Assembly (NCBI GenBank): GCA_016202915.1
Contig: JACQNT010000108.1
Span: 1-24,004 of the forward strand
DNA from: Acidobacteriota bacterium
GTDB lineage: Bacteria > Acidobacteriota > Polarisedimenticolia > Gp22-AA2
Length of the DNA stretch: 24,004 nt
Direction of reading: 5' to 3'
Part shown: piece by piece, positions 14,076-21,849 of the stretch
Numbering within the stretch: the first letter of the stretch is position 1
How the letters are laid out: every line of letters begins with the position of its first letter
Notes under the pieces: model-generated
Database searches by the model: none
What the model was told of the DNA's origin: nothing
What the model saw: the letters and a program-made list of their open reading frames with translations, nothing else
Made by a program: the position numbers and the translations under genes

Positions 14076-14771
14076 TCAGTTGTCTTCCCCCCGCTCGCCC
14101 GGAGGAAAGCTCTCGACCCAGGGTCCGGGCGGCCCGTAGACCGGGGGCGCCGGGTCGGCGGCCTGGAGCTGGGCGATGGCCCGCTCCTTCTGGCGGATCT
14201 CCACCACTTTCTTGTCGAAGCTGTCGATCGACGCGGCGTTGGCGGCAGCCTTCTCGAGCCTCTTGACCTTCTCCTGCAGGAGGACGATCTCGATGTTGCG
14301 GTCCTCGACCTCGATCTCCGCCTGGCGCAGGTGCTTGCGCAGGAACCGGATCTCCTTCACGGCCCTGGCGCGGAGCGCCCGGTAGCCCTCGCTCGCCCTG
14401 TTCAGCGCCTCGTCCTTCGCTTCGGCCTCGGCCTTGTACTCCAGAAGCTTCTGGCCTCCGGCGCGGATCATCCCGTACTGCACGAGCATCTGCTCGTGCT
14501 TCATGAGCAGGTCGTTGAACAGGGACGCGGGCACCATCGACTCCATCGAGGCGGGCGGCGGGGCCGCGCTCAGGACCAGCTCCGTGCGCGTCTCCGCCGC
14601 TGTGGGCGCGAAGCCGAGCGCCAGCAGATCCTCCCGGCGGATCCGGTATTCCTCCCCGAACTTGCCCGTTTCCTTGGCGGCGGCGAGGCGTCCGGAGCGG
14701 ATATAGCGACGAATCGTGGCGGGGGTCCTGCCGACGAGTTGTGCCGCCTCGCGGATCGTCAGGAGCGTCAT
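14076..14771 (-). CDS. MerR/excisionase-type helix-turn-helix protein with long coiled coil
   Basis: This 231-aa protein begins MTLLTIREAAQLVGRTPATIRRYIRSGRL, a winged helix-turn-helix of the MerR/excisionase kind (residues 1-55, with the wing around FGEEYRIRREDLLALG). A Pro/Ala-rich linker follows, then a long charged coiled coil (about 90-195: LLEYKAEAEAKDEAL, KHLRQAEIEVEDRNIEIVLL, EKVKRLEKAAAN), and a Pro-rich acidic tail. No ligand- or metal-binding cysteines stand out, unlike classical MerR sensors. It probably binds DNA as a dimer held by the coiled coil; the target is unknown. GAGG sits 7 nt before the ATG at 14771; a GTG one codon upstream is the alternative start. No recombinase is near, so excision is unlikely to be its role. 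Confidence 0.8.
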   Translation of the reverse strand: MTLLTIREAAQLVGRTPATIRRYIRSGRLAAAKETGKFGEEYRIRREDLLALGFAPTAAETRTELVLSAAPPPASMESMVPASLFNDLLMKHEQMLVQYGMIRAGGQKLLEYKAEAEAKDEALNRASEGYRALRARAVKEIRFLRKHLRQAEIEVEDRNIEIVLLQEKVKRLEKAAANAASIDSFDKKVVEIRQKERAIAQLQAADPAPPVYGPPGPWVESFPPGERGEDN

Positions 14772-14836
14772 CACCTGTCCTCACGTGGAGCGACGCGCCC
14801 TGCGCGGCGCGGACGCGACCGGGACGACCGCCGCGG

Positions 14837-14865
14837 TTTATACCAGAATCACCGCGGCAAGTAAA
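14837..14865 (-). promoter_or_regulatory. Promoter of the helix-turn-helix gene
   Basis: TTTACT (14865-14860), a 17-nt spacer and TATAAA (14842-14837), preceded by TGG as an extended -10, form a good minus-strand promoter. The start near 14830 gives a leader of about 59 nt. Confidence 0.55.
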
Positions 14866-14898
14866 GGACGCGCCCTCGTCGAGATCGCCACCTGCGTC

Positions 14899-15588
14899 TC
14901 AACTCTCAAAGAGCATCAGGAAGACCCCGATGGCGGCCAGCATGGCCCCGCTGATGAGGTCGCCGTAGCGGGTCAGGAAGGGAAACTCCAGACGGCGCAT
15001 TCCGTGCCGGGCGAACAGCGTCGCCCCGACCATCGTCCCGATCGTGCACAGGGCGAAGCCGAAGGCCGCCGCCAGGATGGCACCGGGCCCCTCCGACCAG
15101 GCGGCGAACAGGATCGGCGCGAGGAGGGCGCAGGGGCTGATGCCGATGATCACCACGAGCGCTCCACCCGTCAGCGCACCGCGGAACCAGCGCTCCAGCA
15201 GGTGTCCGTGCGCATGCACGTGACCCGGGCGCGCGGCGGGATTGCCGGGGGACGCGTGCGCCCGCGATTCACGCAGGTGCGACCAGAGGCCGTAGGCCAG
15301 GCCGAAGAGAAGCAGCAGGAGGCCGGCCAGGAAGCCGATCGGACGGCCGGCGCGCTCCGCCAGGTCCTGTGCCGACCCGGAACCGGCCGCGATCGCAAAG
15401 CCGCCGAGGACGATCGACATGAGGACGTGCAGCAGGCCGGCCAGACCGGTGAGGACGGCCGTCCGCCGATCGCTCCAGCGCTGCGATTGCGACAGGAGGA
15501 CGAACGGCAGCCAGTGATCGGGGATCAGCGCGTGGGTGATGGCGGTGCTGCACGACGACAGGAACAGAAGGACTGAGGTGCTGGTCAC
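14899..15588 (-). CDS. NicO/UreH-like (nickel/cobalt-type) membrane transporter
   Basis: The 229-aa protein has about six membrane segments. The family-type motifs are THALIPDHWLPF (18-29), with His19 and Asp24-His25, then GLLHVLMSIVLGG with His54, and GISPCALLAPILFAAW (149-164). A cytosolic or periplasmic loop is His-rich (HASPG, then HVHAHGH at 123-128), typical of metal-handling proteins. The RcnA/NicO and UreH-type families move Ni or Co or assist metalloenzyme maturation; the exact substrate cannot be read from sequence. I chose the GTG at 15588 because GGAGGGGGGC precedes it with proper spacing and the first helix starts there; the frame is open upstream but without protein-like character. 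No urease or hydrogenase gene is nearby. Confidence 0.7.
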   Translation of the reverse strand: MTSTSVLLFLSSCSTAITHALIPDHWLPFVLLSQSQRWSDRRTAVLTGLAGLLHVLMSIVLGGFAIAAGSGSAQDLAERAGRPIGFLAGLLLLLFGLAYGLWSHLRESRAHASPGNPAARPGHVHAHGHLLERWFRGALTGGALVVIIGISPCALLAPILFAAWSEGPGAILAAAFGFALCTIGTMVGATLFARHGMRRLEFPFLTRYGDLISGAMLAAIGVFLMLFES

Positions 15589-15636
15589 GCCCCCCTCCGT
15601 TCCAGGGGACGCGGGTCCCTCCGGAGACGGGCGCGG

Positions 15637-15642
15637 ATTATA
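15637..15642 (-). promoter_or_regulatory. Extended -10 promoter of the NicO-like transporter gene
   Basis: The minus strand reads TGCTATAAT, a perfect -10 with the TGn extension and no clear -35. The start near 15630 leaves about 42 nt of leader before the GTG at 15588. It mirrors the TGCTATACT element near 3260. Confidence 0.5.
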
Positions 15643-15740
15643 GCACCCGGCACTGCCGCCCCCTCCGGGCCGCGTCGGCCCGCTGGCGCCGCTTTGGTTC
15701 CGCCGCCGCCGGACTGACTCCTCCGAACCCGTTGTCGTGC

Positions 15741-15769
15741 TTGACTTCCAGAGGGATCGCCCGTACATT
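15741..15769 (+). promoter_or_regulatory. Promoter of the exported protein gene at 15906
   Basis: TTGACT (15741-15746), a 17-nt spacer and TACATT (15764-15769) give a near-consensus promoter. The start near 15776 leaves a long leader (about 130 nt) before the chosen ATG. Together with the opposing promoter at 15637-15642 it explains most of the gap 15589-15905. Confidence 0.5.
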
Positions 15770-15905
15770 CGACCATGCCCCATTTCCCCGACATCGGCCT
15801 TCGGCGCCAAAGGGTGTCCGCGATCTGGACAGCCGGGCGACCCCCCTTCCGGGGCCCGGCGATCCTCCATACGAGGGTCGGGGGGAGCGGGCGAGGGCGA
15901 GCGTC

Positions 15906-16820
15906 ATGAGAGCGGAGCAGAGGGGTTTGGGCCGGATGAAACCGGGCGCCTGGCGTCAGGGCGGGGTGGCTCTGGGAGTCCTTGCCTCGTGCGCTGCGAC
16001 GCTCGCAGCCGACTCCCCGGGAGCGGGGTCAGGGGCCGTCGTCTCCCCGGCGATTCACCAGGCGGGCGCGGAGGAGCTGCGTCCCGCCGTTTCCCTTCCT
16101 CTCGAGCCCTCCCCGCTTCCCGACCGGGTTCGACTCGACTTCAGCGCCAGAAGCGCGCTGGGAAAGCCTGTCGCCTGGCCGGTCACCTTCCGCGGCACCG
16201 GCCTCCCCGCACCGGGCGCCGGCTCCCTGACGGCCGTGCCACCGCGCATCTCGGGATTCTCCCATCGCCTGATGGCGCGGATGGTGAGGGAGGCGCGCCG
16301 CTACCGCGGCGAGCATCTGTTCGACGGGTCGGGCGAGCGCTTCCCGCTCGATTCGGCCGGGGAGGACCAGCGCGCCCGCGAGGCGGAGAGGATCTTCACC
16401 CGCGCCCTTGACAAGACGCTCGATGATCAGGTCGAACACCTGGCGAGGACGTCCCTGGGGCTCGAGGGGTTTCTCGATTGGCTGGACGACCTCGGAGGCC
16501 TGCGCCTGGGGTCCGGCCGGCCCGCCTCCGCGCGGAACGACCTGGTCCAGGCGGCGCAGGCGGCCGGAGACGGGAGCGCGCCGCGCGATGTCCCGGCGTT
16601 CCACGGCAACCTCGGCCTGAGGCTGGGGGCGCACCCGAGGATCGTCATGAAGACGGAGTTCCTCGGGATCCGCGGGCGCCTGGAGGTGCCGGTGCTGGAC
16701 GGGTCGCTGCGCCTGTCATTCGAGCGGCCCCTGGGACCCCGCAGCCGGGCGGCCCTGAATGGCGGCCGGTCGCGCGACGGGGACGACTGGGCCGCCATCA
16801 CCTTCAACTGCAGCTTCTAG
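15906..16820 (+). CDS. Exported hypothetical protein
   Basis: The 304-aa product starts MRAEQRGLGRMKPGAWRQGG, followed by a hydrophobic core and a cleavage site near TLAAD, giving a Sec signal. The middle is mixed: a Pro-rich spacer, a positively charged segment (SHRLMARMVREARRYRG) and an acidic helical region (EDQRAREAERIF to LEGFLDWLDDLGG). The last 80 residues look like beta-strands (HGNLGLRLGAHPRIVMKTEF and onward) with amphipathic alternation, which might be outer-membrane or surface-associated. I recognise no family. The ATG at 15906 has GAGGG 8 nt upstream; a second ATG at 15936 would also give a signal peptide. The gene converges on pabB with a 4-nt CTAG stop overlap. Confidence 0.6.
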   Translation: MRAEQRGLGRMKPGAWRQGGVALGVLASCAATLAADSPGAGSGAVVSPAIHQAGAEELRPAVSLPLEPSPLPDRVRLDFSARSALGKPVAWPVTFRGTGLPAPGAGSLTAVPPRISGFSHRLMARMVREARRYRGEHLFDGSGERFPLDSAGEDQRAREAERIFTRALDKTLDDQVEHLARTSLGLEGFLDWLDDLGGLRLGSGRPASARNDLVQAAQAAGDGSAPRDVPAFHGNLGLRLGAHPRIVMKTEFLGIRGRLEVPVLDGSLRLSFERPLGPRSRAALNGGRSRDGDDWAAITFNCSF

Positions 16821-18301
16821 TCTTCCCGCAGGCCGGCGTTCAGGACATCCAGGAGCGCCCTGGCCTTGTCGAGCGTCTCCCGGTATTCGGCGCGCGGGTC
16901 GGAGTCGGCGACGATCCCCCCGCCGACGCGCAGGTGGGCCCTCCCCGCCGCGCAGACGATCGTGCGGATGACGATATTGAAATCCATGCCGCCGTCGAGT
17001 GACAGGTAGCCGATGCTTCCCGAGTAGATCCCTCGCTCTTCCGCCTCCAGTTCGTCGATCACTTCCATCGCCCGCACCTTGGGCGCTCCGGTCATCGAGC
17101 CGCCTGGAAAGAGGGCGCGCAGGAGATCGACCCTGTCGCGATCGGGACGCAGGCGGCCCGAGATGGTGGACGCCAGGTGGTGCACCGTGGCGAACGATTC
17201 GAGGCCGCAGAGCGTCTCGGCCCGCACGCTCCCCGGCAGGCAGACCCTCCCCAGGTCGTTGCGCACCAGATCGGCGATCATCACGTTCTCGGCGCGGTCC
17301 TTGGGGCTCTCCAGGAGCTCGCGCGCCAGCCGCGCGTCCTCCTCCGCTCCGCGGCCCCGCGGCCGCGTCCCCTTGATCGGGCTGCTGGTGGCCCGGTCCC
17401 CCGCGAGCGCCACGAACCGCTCCGGCGAGGCGCACACCACCTGGAAGTCGCCGCCGTCGAGGTAGGCCGCGAACGGAGCGGGATTGCGCCGCGACAGGTC
17501 GATGAACAAGGTCAGCGGATCGCCGGGGAGGGGGCATTCGATCCGGTGCGACAGGTTCACCTGGTAGATGTCGCCCGCGGCGATGTAGTCGAGGGCGCGC
17601 CGGACCCGCGCCAGGTAGTCGACCCGGCCCATGTGCGGGACGGCGCGCAGCGGGGACGCGCCCTCCGCTCCGGGCGGTCGCGGGGGGCGGCGGCTCCCGG
17701 CGCCCGGGGACCCGGCCGCTTCCACGAGGCCGCGCAGCCGGCCGAGCCGGCGCCGCGCGCGCTCCTCGCGCGGCGCCCCCTCCGGCCCGCCGATCCCGGT
17801 CGCCACCAGGACGGCGCGCCCCTCCCGGTGATCGAAGATCACCGCGCCGTCATAGAGACCGAACCAGGCCTCCGGCTGGCCCAGCGGATCCGGAGGGGAG
17901 GCGGGCAGTCTCTCGATCCAGCGTCTCAGGCCGTACCCCAGGTAGCCGATCGCCCCGCCGAGAAACGGCAGGCCCTCGGCCGATCGCCGCACCGTCCCCT
18001 GGGGGGCGAGCGCCCGCAGGAAGTCGAGAGGGTCGTGGAGGGGGCGCCTCTCCTCCCGCGGGCCCGCTGCCTCCCGCCAGGTCAGGATCGCCTCGCCGCC
18101 GCGCAACGCGGCGAGCAGGATCGGGTCGCACGAGAGGATCGAGAAGCGCGACGCCGGGTGCCCGCGCAGCCCGCTGTGCAGGAGGACCGGGTGCGCCGTC
18201 CCGCGGAACCCCTGGAGCGCTTCCAGCGGATCGATCCAGCGGTCGAACGGCTCGATGACGGCGCGCACCGGGGACGCCACCGGCACCAGCGGATCAGCCA
18301 C
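16817..18301 (-). CDS. pabB: Aminodeoxychorismate synthase component I
   Basis: This 494-aa chorismate-binding enzyme turns chorismate plus ammonia into 4-amino-4-deoxychorismate for folate. The N-terminal TrpE/PabB region contains FLGGAIGYLGYGLRRWIE. The catalytic half has YIAAGDIYQVNLSHR, SPERFV, PIKGTRPRG, ENVMIADLVRNDLGRV, HHLASTISG, FPGGSMTGAPK and DFNIVIRT. The lysine in PIKGT (Lys310) separates PabB from anthranilate synthase TrpE, which has PIAGT. The glutaminase partner PabA is not in the window. The GTG start at 18301 overlaps the end of pabC by 8 nt with GGGAG upstream, so translation is probably coupled. Last gene of the rny-thiC-mqnE-pabC-pabB block. Confidence 0.93.
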   Translation of the reverse strand: MADPLVPVASPVRAVIEPFDRWIDPLEALQGFRGTAHPVLLHSGLRGHPASRFSILSCDPILLAALRGGEAILTWREAAGPREERRPLHDPLDFLRALAPQGTVRRSAEGLPFLGGAIGYLGYGLRRWIERLPASPPDPLGQPEAWFGLYDGAVIFDHREGRAVLVATGIGGPEGAPREERARRRLGRLRGLVEAAGSPGAGSRRPPRPPGAEGASPLRAVPHMGRVDYLARVRRALDYIAAGDIYQVNLSHRIECPLPGDPLTLFIDLSRRNPAPFAAYLDGGDFQVVCASPERFVALAGDRATSSPIKGTRPRGRGAEEDARLARELLESPKDRAENVMIADLVRNDLGRVCLPGSVRAETLCGLESFATVHHLASTISGRLRPDRDRVDLLRALFPGGSMTGAPKVRAMEVIDELEAEERGIYSGSIGYLSLDGGMDFNIVIRTIVCAAGRAHLRVGGGIVADSDPRAEYRETLDKARALLDVLNAGLRED

Positions 18302-19160
18302 GGCCGCACTCCCGGCGCACGAGGTCGCGGTAGCGATCCAGCAGGAGGGCGGTCACGCGGCCGGGCCTCCCCTGCCCCACGGCGCGACCATTGACGCGCG
18401 TCACCGGCAGGACCTCCCAGGAGGTATTGGTGAGAAACGCCTCCTCGGCGGAGGCGAGCGCGCCCTCCGGGAGACGCCGCTCGGCGACGGGGAGCCCCGC
18501 CTCCCGCGCCAGCCCGATCACCGCCTCGCGCGTCACCCCGGGGAGCCCCTCCTGCGGGGCGGGGGGAGTCAGGAGAGTGCCTCCCTGGACGAGGAACAGA
18601 TTGCTCGCCGTCCCCTCGGTGAGGTTCCCCTCGCCGTCCAGGAGGATCGCCTCGAAGGCGCCCCGATCCCGGGCCTCGCGGCGCGCCAGGACGGCGCTCA
18701 GGCGGCTGATCGACTTGATGGCGGGGTCGAGGGCCTCGCGCGGAACCTGCCGCCGGCGCGGGATGGCGGCCTCCACGCCCTTCTCGTAGAACGCCGGATC
18801 GAGCCCGGTGAACGGCGAGGCGGCGATCACCATCGTGGAAGGTCCCGGCGCCTCGACGTACTCGCCGGGCCGCCCCGGCCCGCGCGTGACCGTGACCCGG
18901 ACGCGGGCGTCCCGCAGGCCGTTCCGCGCGAGCGTCTCGCGCACGGCCACGCCGATCGCCCGCGGCGGGGAAGGGAGGGTCAGCCCGATGATCGACGCCG
19001 AGTTCCGCAGGCGCCCGAGGTGGGGTTCCAGGCGGAAGACCGACCCGGAGACGGCGCGCATCGACTCGAAGATCCCGTCGCCGAACAGGAAGCCGCGGTC
19101 GAAGACGGAGACGCGCGCCTCCGCCTCCTCCACCAGCCGCCCGTTGACGTGGACCAGCAC
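18294..19160 (-). CDS. pabC: Aminodeoxychorismate lyase (class IV PLP aminotransferase fold)
   Basis: This 288-aa fold-IV PLP enzyme has VFDRGFLFGDGIFESMR (19-35), the PLP lysine in PAIKSISRL (Lys149), EAILLDGEGNLTEGTASNLF and LPGVTREAVIGLA. Fold-IV enzymes include PabC, branched-chain aminotransferases and D-amino acid transaminases, which are hard to separate by eye. The 8-nt overlap with pabB makes the PabC role, releasing p-aminobenzoate and pyruvate, the best call. The GTG start at 19160 follows GGAGG by 8 nt. It lies 57 nt after the mqnE stop and likely shares its transcript. Confidence 0.88.
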   Translation of the reverse strand: MLVHVNGRLVEEAEARVSVFDRGFLFGDGIFESMRAVSGSVFRLEPHLGRLRNSASIIGLTLPSPPRAIGVAVRETLARNGLRDARVRVTVTRGPGRPGEYVEAPGPSTMVIAASPFTGLDPAFYEKGVEAAIPRRRQVPREALDPAIKSISRLSAVLARREARDRGAFEAILLDGEGNLTEGTASNLFLVQGGTLLTPPAPQEGLPGVTREAVIGLAREAGLPVAERRLPEGALASAEEAFLTNTSWEVLPVTRVNGRAVGQGRPGRVTALLLDRYRDLVRRECGRG

Positions 19161-19217
19161 GGCGCACCCCTCCGCCTGCGCGACTCCTCCGGCGCGCTTC
19201 CCGGACCGGCCGCCTTC

Positions 19218-20408
19218 CTAGGGGGAGACCCCCAGGTCCGTGGCCGTCCCCTCGTGAGGAGGCCGGGCCCTGGGTACGCGACGACCGGCCGGGTCCCGGC
19301 CGATCTCCTGGCTGACGGGGTTGTACAGCGTGTCCCGCTCCACCGGCACCCGCCCGGCCTCCTCGATCAGGTCGATGAGCTGGCGCGTGCTGACCATCTG
19401 GGGCGATGTCGATCCGGCGCGATGGTAGATCTCCTCCGTCACCACGGTGCCGTCGAGATCGTCCGCGCCGAAGTGGAGGCCCGCCTGGGCGACCCTCGGG
19501 GTCATCATGATCCAGTACGCCTTGATGTGCGGGAAGTTGTCGAGCATAAGCCGGCCCACCGCGAGCATCCGCAGCTCCTCGGCGGCGGACGGCTTGGGGA
19601 GGTGCGCCAGGCGCGTGTTCTCCGGATGGAAGGCGAGGGGGATGAACGCCATGAAGCCCGCCGTCCCGTCCTGCGCCTCCCGCAGGAGGATCATGTGGTC
19701 GATGCGCTCCTCCAGCGTCTCGACGTGCCCGAACATCATGGTGGCGTTGCTCTTCAATCCGAGCCGGTGGGCGGTCATGGCGATCTCGATCCAGGCGCGG
19801 TGGTCGATCTTCCCCTTGAACAGGACCTGGTGGGCATGATCCGTGAGGATCTCGGCGCCGCCGCCGGGGATCGATCCCAATCCCGCCTCCTTGAGCCCCA
19901 GGAGGACCTGCTCCACCGTCATGCCGAAGTTCTCGGCCATGGCGGCGATCTCGACCATGGTGAACGCCTTCACGTGCACGTCCGGCCGCACGCGCTTCAT
20001 GGTCCGGATGATGTCGGTGTAGTAGCTGAACGGCAGGGCCGGGTTGATCCCGCCGACCATGTGGATCTCGCGGATCGGCTGGTCGATGTGCTCCAGCATC
20101 CGCCTCTCGACGTCCTGGGGCGAGAGGACGTAGGCATCGGGCTGTCTGGCGGTGCGGTAGAAGGCGCAAAACTTGCACCCCGCCACGCAGACGTTGGTGT
20201 GGTTGATGTGCTGGTTCACGACGTAGTAGGCGATGTTTCCGTGCCGCGCCTCGCGCACGTGGTTCGCCAGGGCGCCGACCGCGAGCAGATCGGGGTGGCG
20301 GCAGAGGGTCAGCCCGTCCTGCCGGTCGAGGCGCGCGCCCGCGAGGACCCTGGCGGCGATCTGCCCGAGGCCGCTCCTCTCGACGTAGCGTTTCTGCAGA
20401 GGGTTCAT
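19218..20408 (-). CDS. mqnE: Aminofutalosine synthase (radical SAM)
   Basis: This 396-aa protein has the radical-SAM cluster motif TNVCVAGCKFCAFYR (Cys74, Cys78, Cys81). MqnE-type landmarks follow: HMVGGINPALPFSYY, HVKAFTMVEIAAMAENFG, LKEAGLGSIPGGGAEI, RLGLKSNATMMFGHVET and FIPLAFHPENT. MqnE makes aminofutalosine from 3-[(1-carboxyvinyl)oxy]benzoate and SAM in the futalosine menaquinone pathway. The sibling MqnC shares the Cys motif but not the KAFT and FHPENT pattern. No other mqn gene lies in the window, so the pathway is scattered. I prefer the ATG at 20408, 5 nt after GGGGAG, to the GTG at 20414. It follows thiC by 52 nt. Confidence 0.93.
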   Translation of the reverse strand: MNPLQKRYVERSGLGQIAARVLAGARLDRQDGLTLCRHPDLLAVGALANHVREARHGNIAYYVVNQHINHTNVCVAGCKFCAFYRTARQPDAYVLSPQDVERRMLEHIDQPIREIHMVGGINPALPFSYYTDIIRTMKRVRPDVHVKAFTMVEIAAMAENFGMTVEQVLLGLKEAGLGSIPGGGAEILTDHAHQVLFKGKIDHRAWIEIAMTAHRLGLKSNATMMFGHVETLEERIDHMILLREAQDGTAGFMAFIPLAFHPENTRLAHLPKPSAAEELRMLAVGRLMLDNFPHIKAYWIMMTPRVAQAGLHFGADDLDGTVVTEEIYHRAGSTSPQMVSTRQLIDLIEEAGRVPVERDTLYNPVSQEIGRDPAGRRVPRARPPHEGTATDLGVSP

Positions 20409-20460
20409 CGCCACTCCCCGGCCCCGCGCGGGCGGGGCAGAGCGGCCGGCCGGCGCGTGA

Positions 20461-21822
20461 TCAGTGGCTGACCTCCCGCGCCTTGCGGTAGGCCGGTGAC
20501 CCCACCCGGACGTGGCGGTGGGTGGCCTGGTCTTCCGGCGTCGTCAGCAGCTCCCCCGTCTGGTACCGCCTGTTCTCCAGGGCCATCGAGCACAGCGTCC
20601 CGCACATCGTGCAGACCCCCTTGTCGTAGTCCTCGCTCATCATGCGCAGCGCGCGCGCCTTCTCCGGGTCGAGGGCCAGCCGGTACTGCCCCTCCCAGTC
20701 GAGCTGCTTGCGGTACAGCGACATCTGGTCGTCGCGCTCCTTGGCGCCGAAGACCCCCTTGGCCAGGTCTCCCGAGTGGGCCGCGATCTTGGTGGCGATC
20801 ACGCCGTCGCGGACGTCCTCGATCGTGGGCAGTCTCAGGTGCTCCGCCGGCGTCAGGTAGCAGAGCACGTCGGCGCCGGCCGCCGCGGCCACCGCGCCGC
20901 CGATGGCGCCGGTGATGTGATCGTAGCCCGCCCCGATGTCGCTGGTGAGCGGCCCCAGGACGTAGAACGGCGCGCCCCGGCAGATCCTCTTCTCCAGCTT
21001 CACGTTGGCCTCGATCTGGTCGATCGGCACGTGCCCCGGCCCCTCGATCATCACCTGGACCGAGCGGGCGTGCGCCCGGCGCGTCAGTTCCCCCAGGGTG
21101 AGAAGCTCGGTGATCTGCGCCGCATCCGTGGCGTCGCCGGTTGCCCCCGGCCGGATGCCGTCCCCCAGCGACAGCGTCATGTCGTACTCGTAGGCGATAT
21201 CGAGGAGGCGGTCGAACTGGCTCAGCAGCGGGTTCTCCTCGCCCGTCCGGGCGATCCAGGAGGCCAGCATCGATCCGCCGCGCGACACGATGCCGGCGAT
21301 GCGCCCGTCCGCGTCCACCCGGCGCACCGCCTCGCGGGTGACGCCGCAATGGACCGTGACGAAATCGACGCCGGCCGTGGCGTGCCTCTCGATCACCTCG
21401 AACAGGTCGTCGGCCGTCATGTCGTACACCGACTTGCGGTCGGCGACGGCCTGGTAGATCGGCACCGTCCCCAGGATGACGGAGCAGCGCTTGTGGATCT
21501 CCCCGCGCACGTAGTCCAGCTCGTCACCCGTGGACAGGTCCATGACCATCTCGGCGCCGCAGGCGATCGCCACCCGCAGCTTCTCCACCTCCTCGTGCAG
21601 CTGCTGGTGATGGCCCGAGGTGCCGATGTTGGCGTTGACCTTGGTCGACAGGCCCGACCCGATGCCGATCGGGTTGAACTCGTGGCGCACGTTCCTGGGG
21701 ATGATCGCCGCGCCGGCGGCGATCCTGCGCCGCAGGTCCTCAGGCTCCATCCCCTCGACCGCGGCCACGTAGCGCATCGCCTCGGTGATGTTGCCCCGCT
21801 TCGCCTGCTCCATCTGCGTCAT
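20461..21822 (-). CDS. thiC: Phosphomethylpyrimidine synthase ThiC (short form)
   Basis: This 453-aa protein belongs to the short ThiC class, without the N-terminal extension of proteobacterial and plant enzymes. It shows NPIGIGSGLSTKVNANIGTS, GAEMVMDLSTGD, TVHCGVTR, SRGGSM, LSLGDGIRPG, VMIEGPGHVPIDQI, YVLGPLTSDIGAGYDHI and LCYLTPAEHL. Its C-terminal cluster motif is Cys404-x2-Cys407-x3-Cys411. ThiC converts aminoimidazole ribotide (AIR) into the thiamin pyrimidine; the paralogue BzaF makes 5-hydroxybenzimidazole from the same substrate and is the main alternative. No cob genes are near, which favours ThiC. The ATG at 21822 has AAGGAG 7 nt upstream. The gap to rny is only 27 nt, so there is no room for the TPP riboswitch that often precedes thiC. 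Confidence 0.92.
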   Translation of the reverse strand: MTQMEQAKRGNITEAMRYVAAVEGMEPEDLRRRIAAGAAIIPRNVRHEFNPIGIGSGLSTKVNANIGTSGHHQQLHEEVEKLRVAIACGAEMVMDLSTGDELDYVRGEIHKRCSVILGTVPIYQAVADRKSVYDMTADDLFEVIERHATAGVDFVTVHCGVTREAVRRVDADGRIAGIVSRGGSMLASWIARTGEENPLLSQFDRLLDIAYEYDMTLSLGDGIRPGATGDATDAAQITELLTLGELTRRAHARSVQVMIEGPGHVPIDQIEANVKLEKRICRGAPFYVLGPLTSDIGAGYDHITGAIGGAVAAAAGADVLCYLTPAEHLRLPTIEDVRDGVIATKIAAHSGDLAKGVFGAKERDDQMSLYRKQLDWEGQYRLALDPEKARALRMMSEDYDKGVCTMCGTLCSMALENRRYQTGELLTTPEDQATHRHVRVGSPAYRKAREVSH

Positions 21823-21849
21823 GGGATCGCTCCTTCCTCGCCCGCCATC

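Noticed and set aside
14076..14771. Excisionase of an integrated element
   Set aside because: The helix-turn-helix resembles excisionases, but the long coiled coil is unlike them and no integrase, attachment repeats or phage genes lie near.
18255..20471. 738-codon plus-strand frame and the 698-codon minus-strand frame 18082-20178
   Set aside because: Both overlap pabC and mqnE in other frames and show only low-complexity composition. The class IV aminotransferase and radical-SAM motifs identify the real genes.
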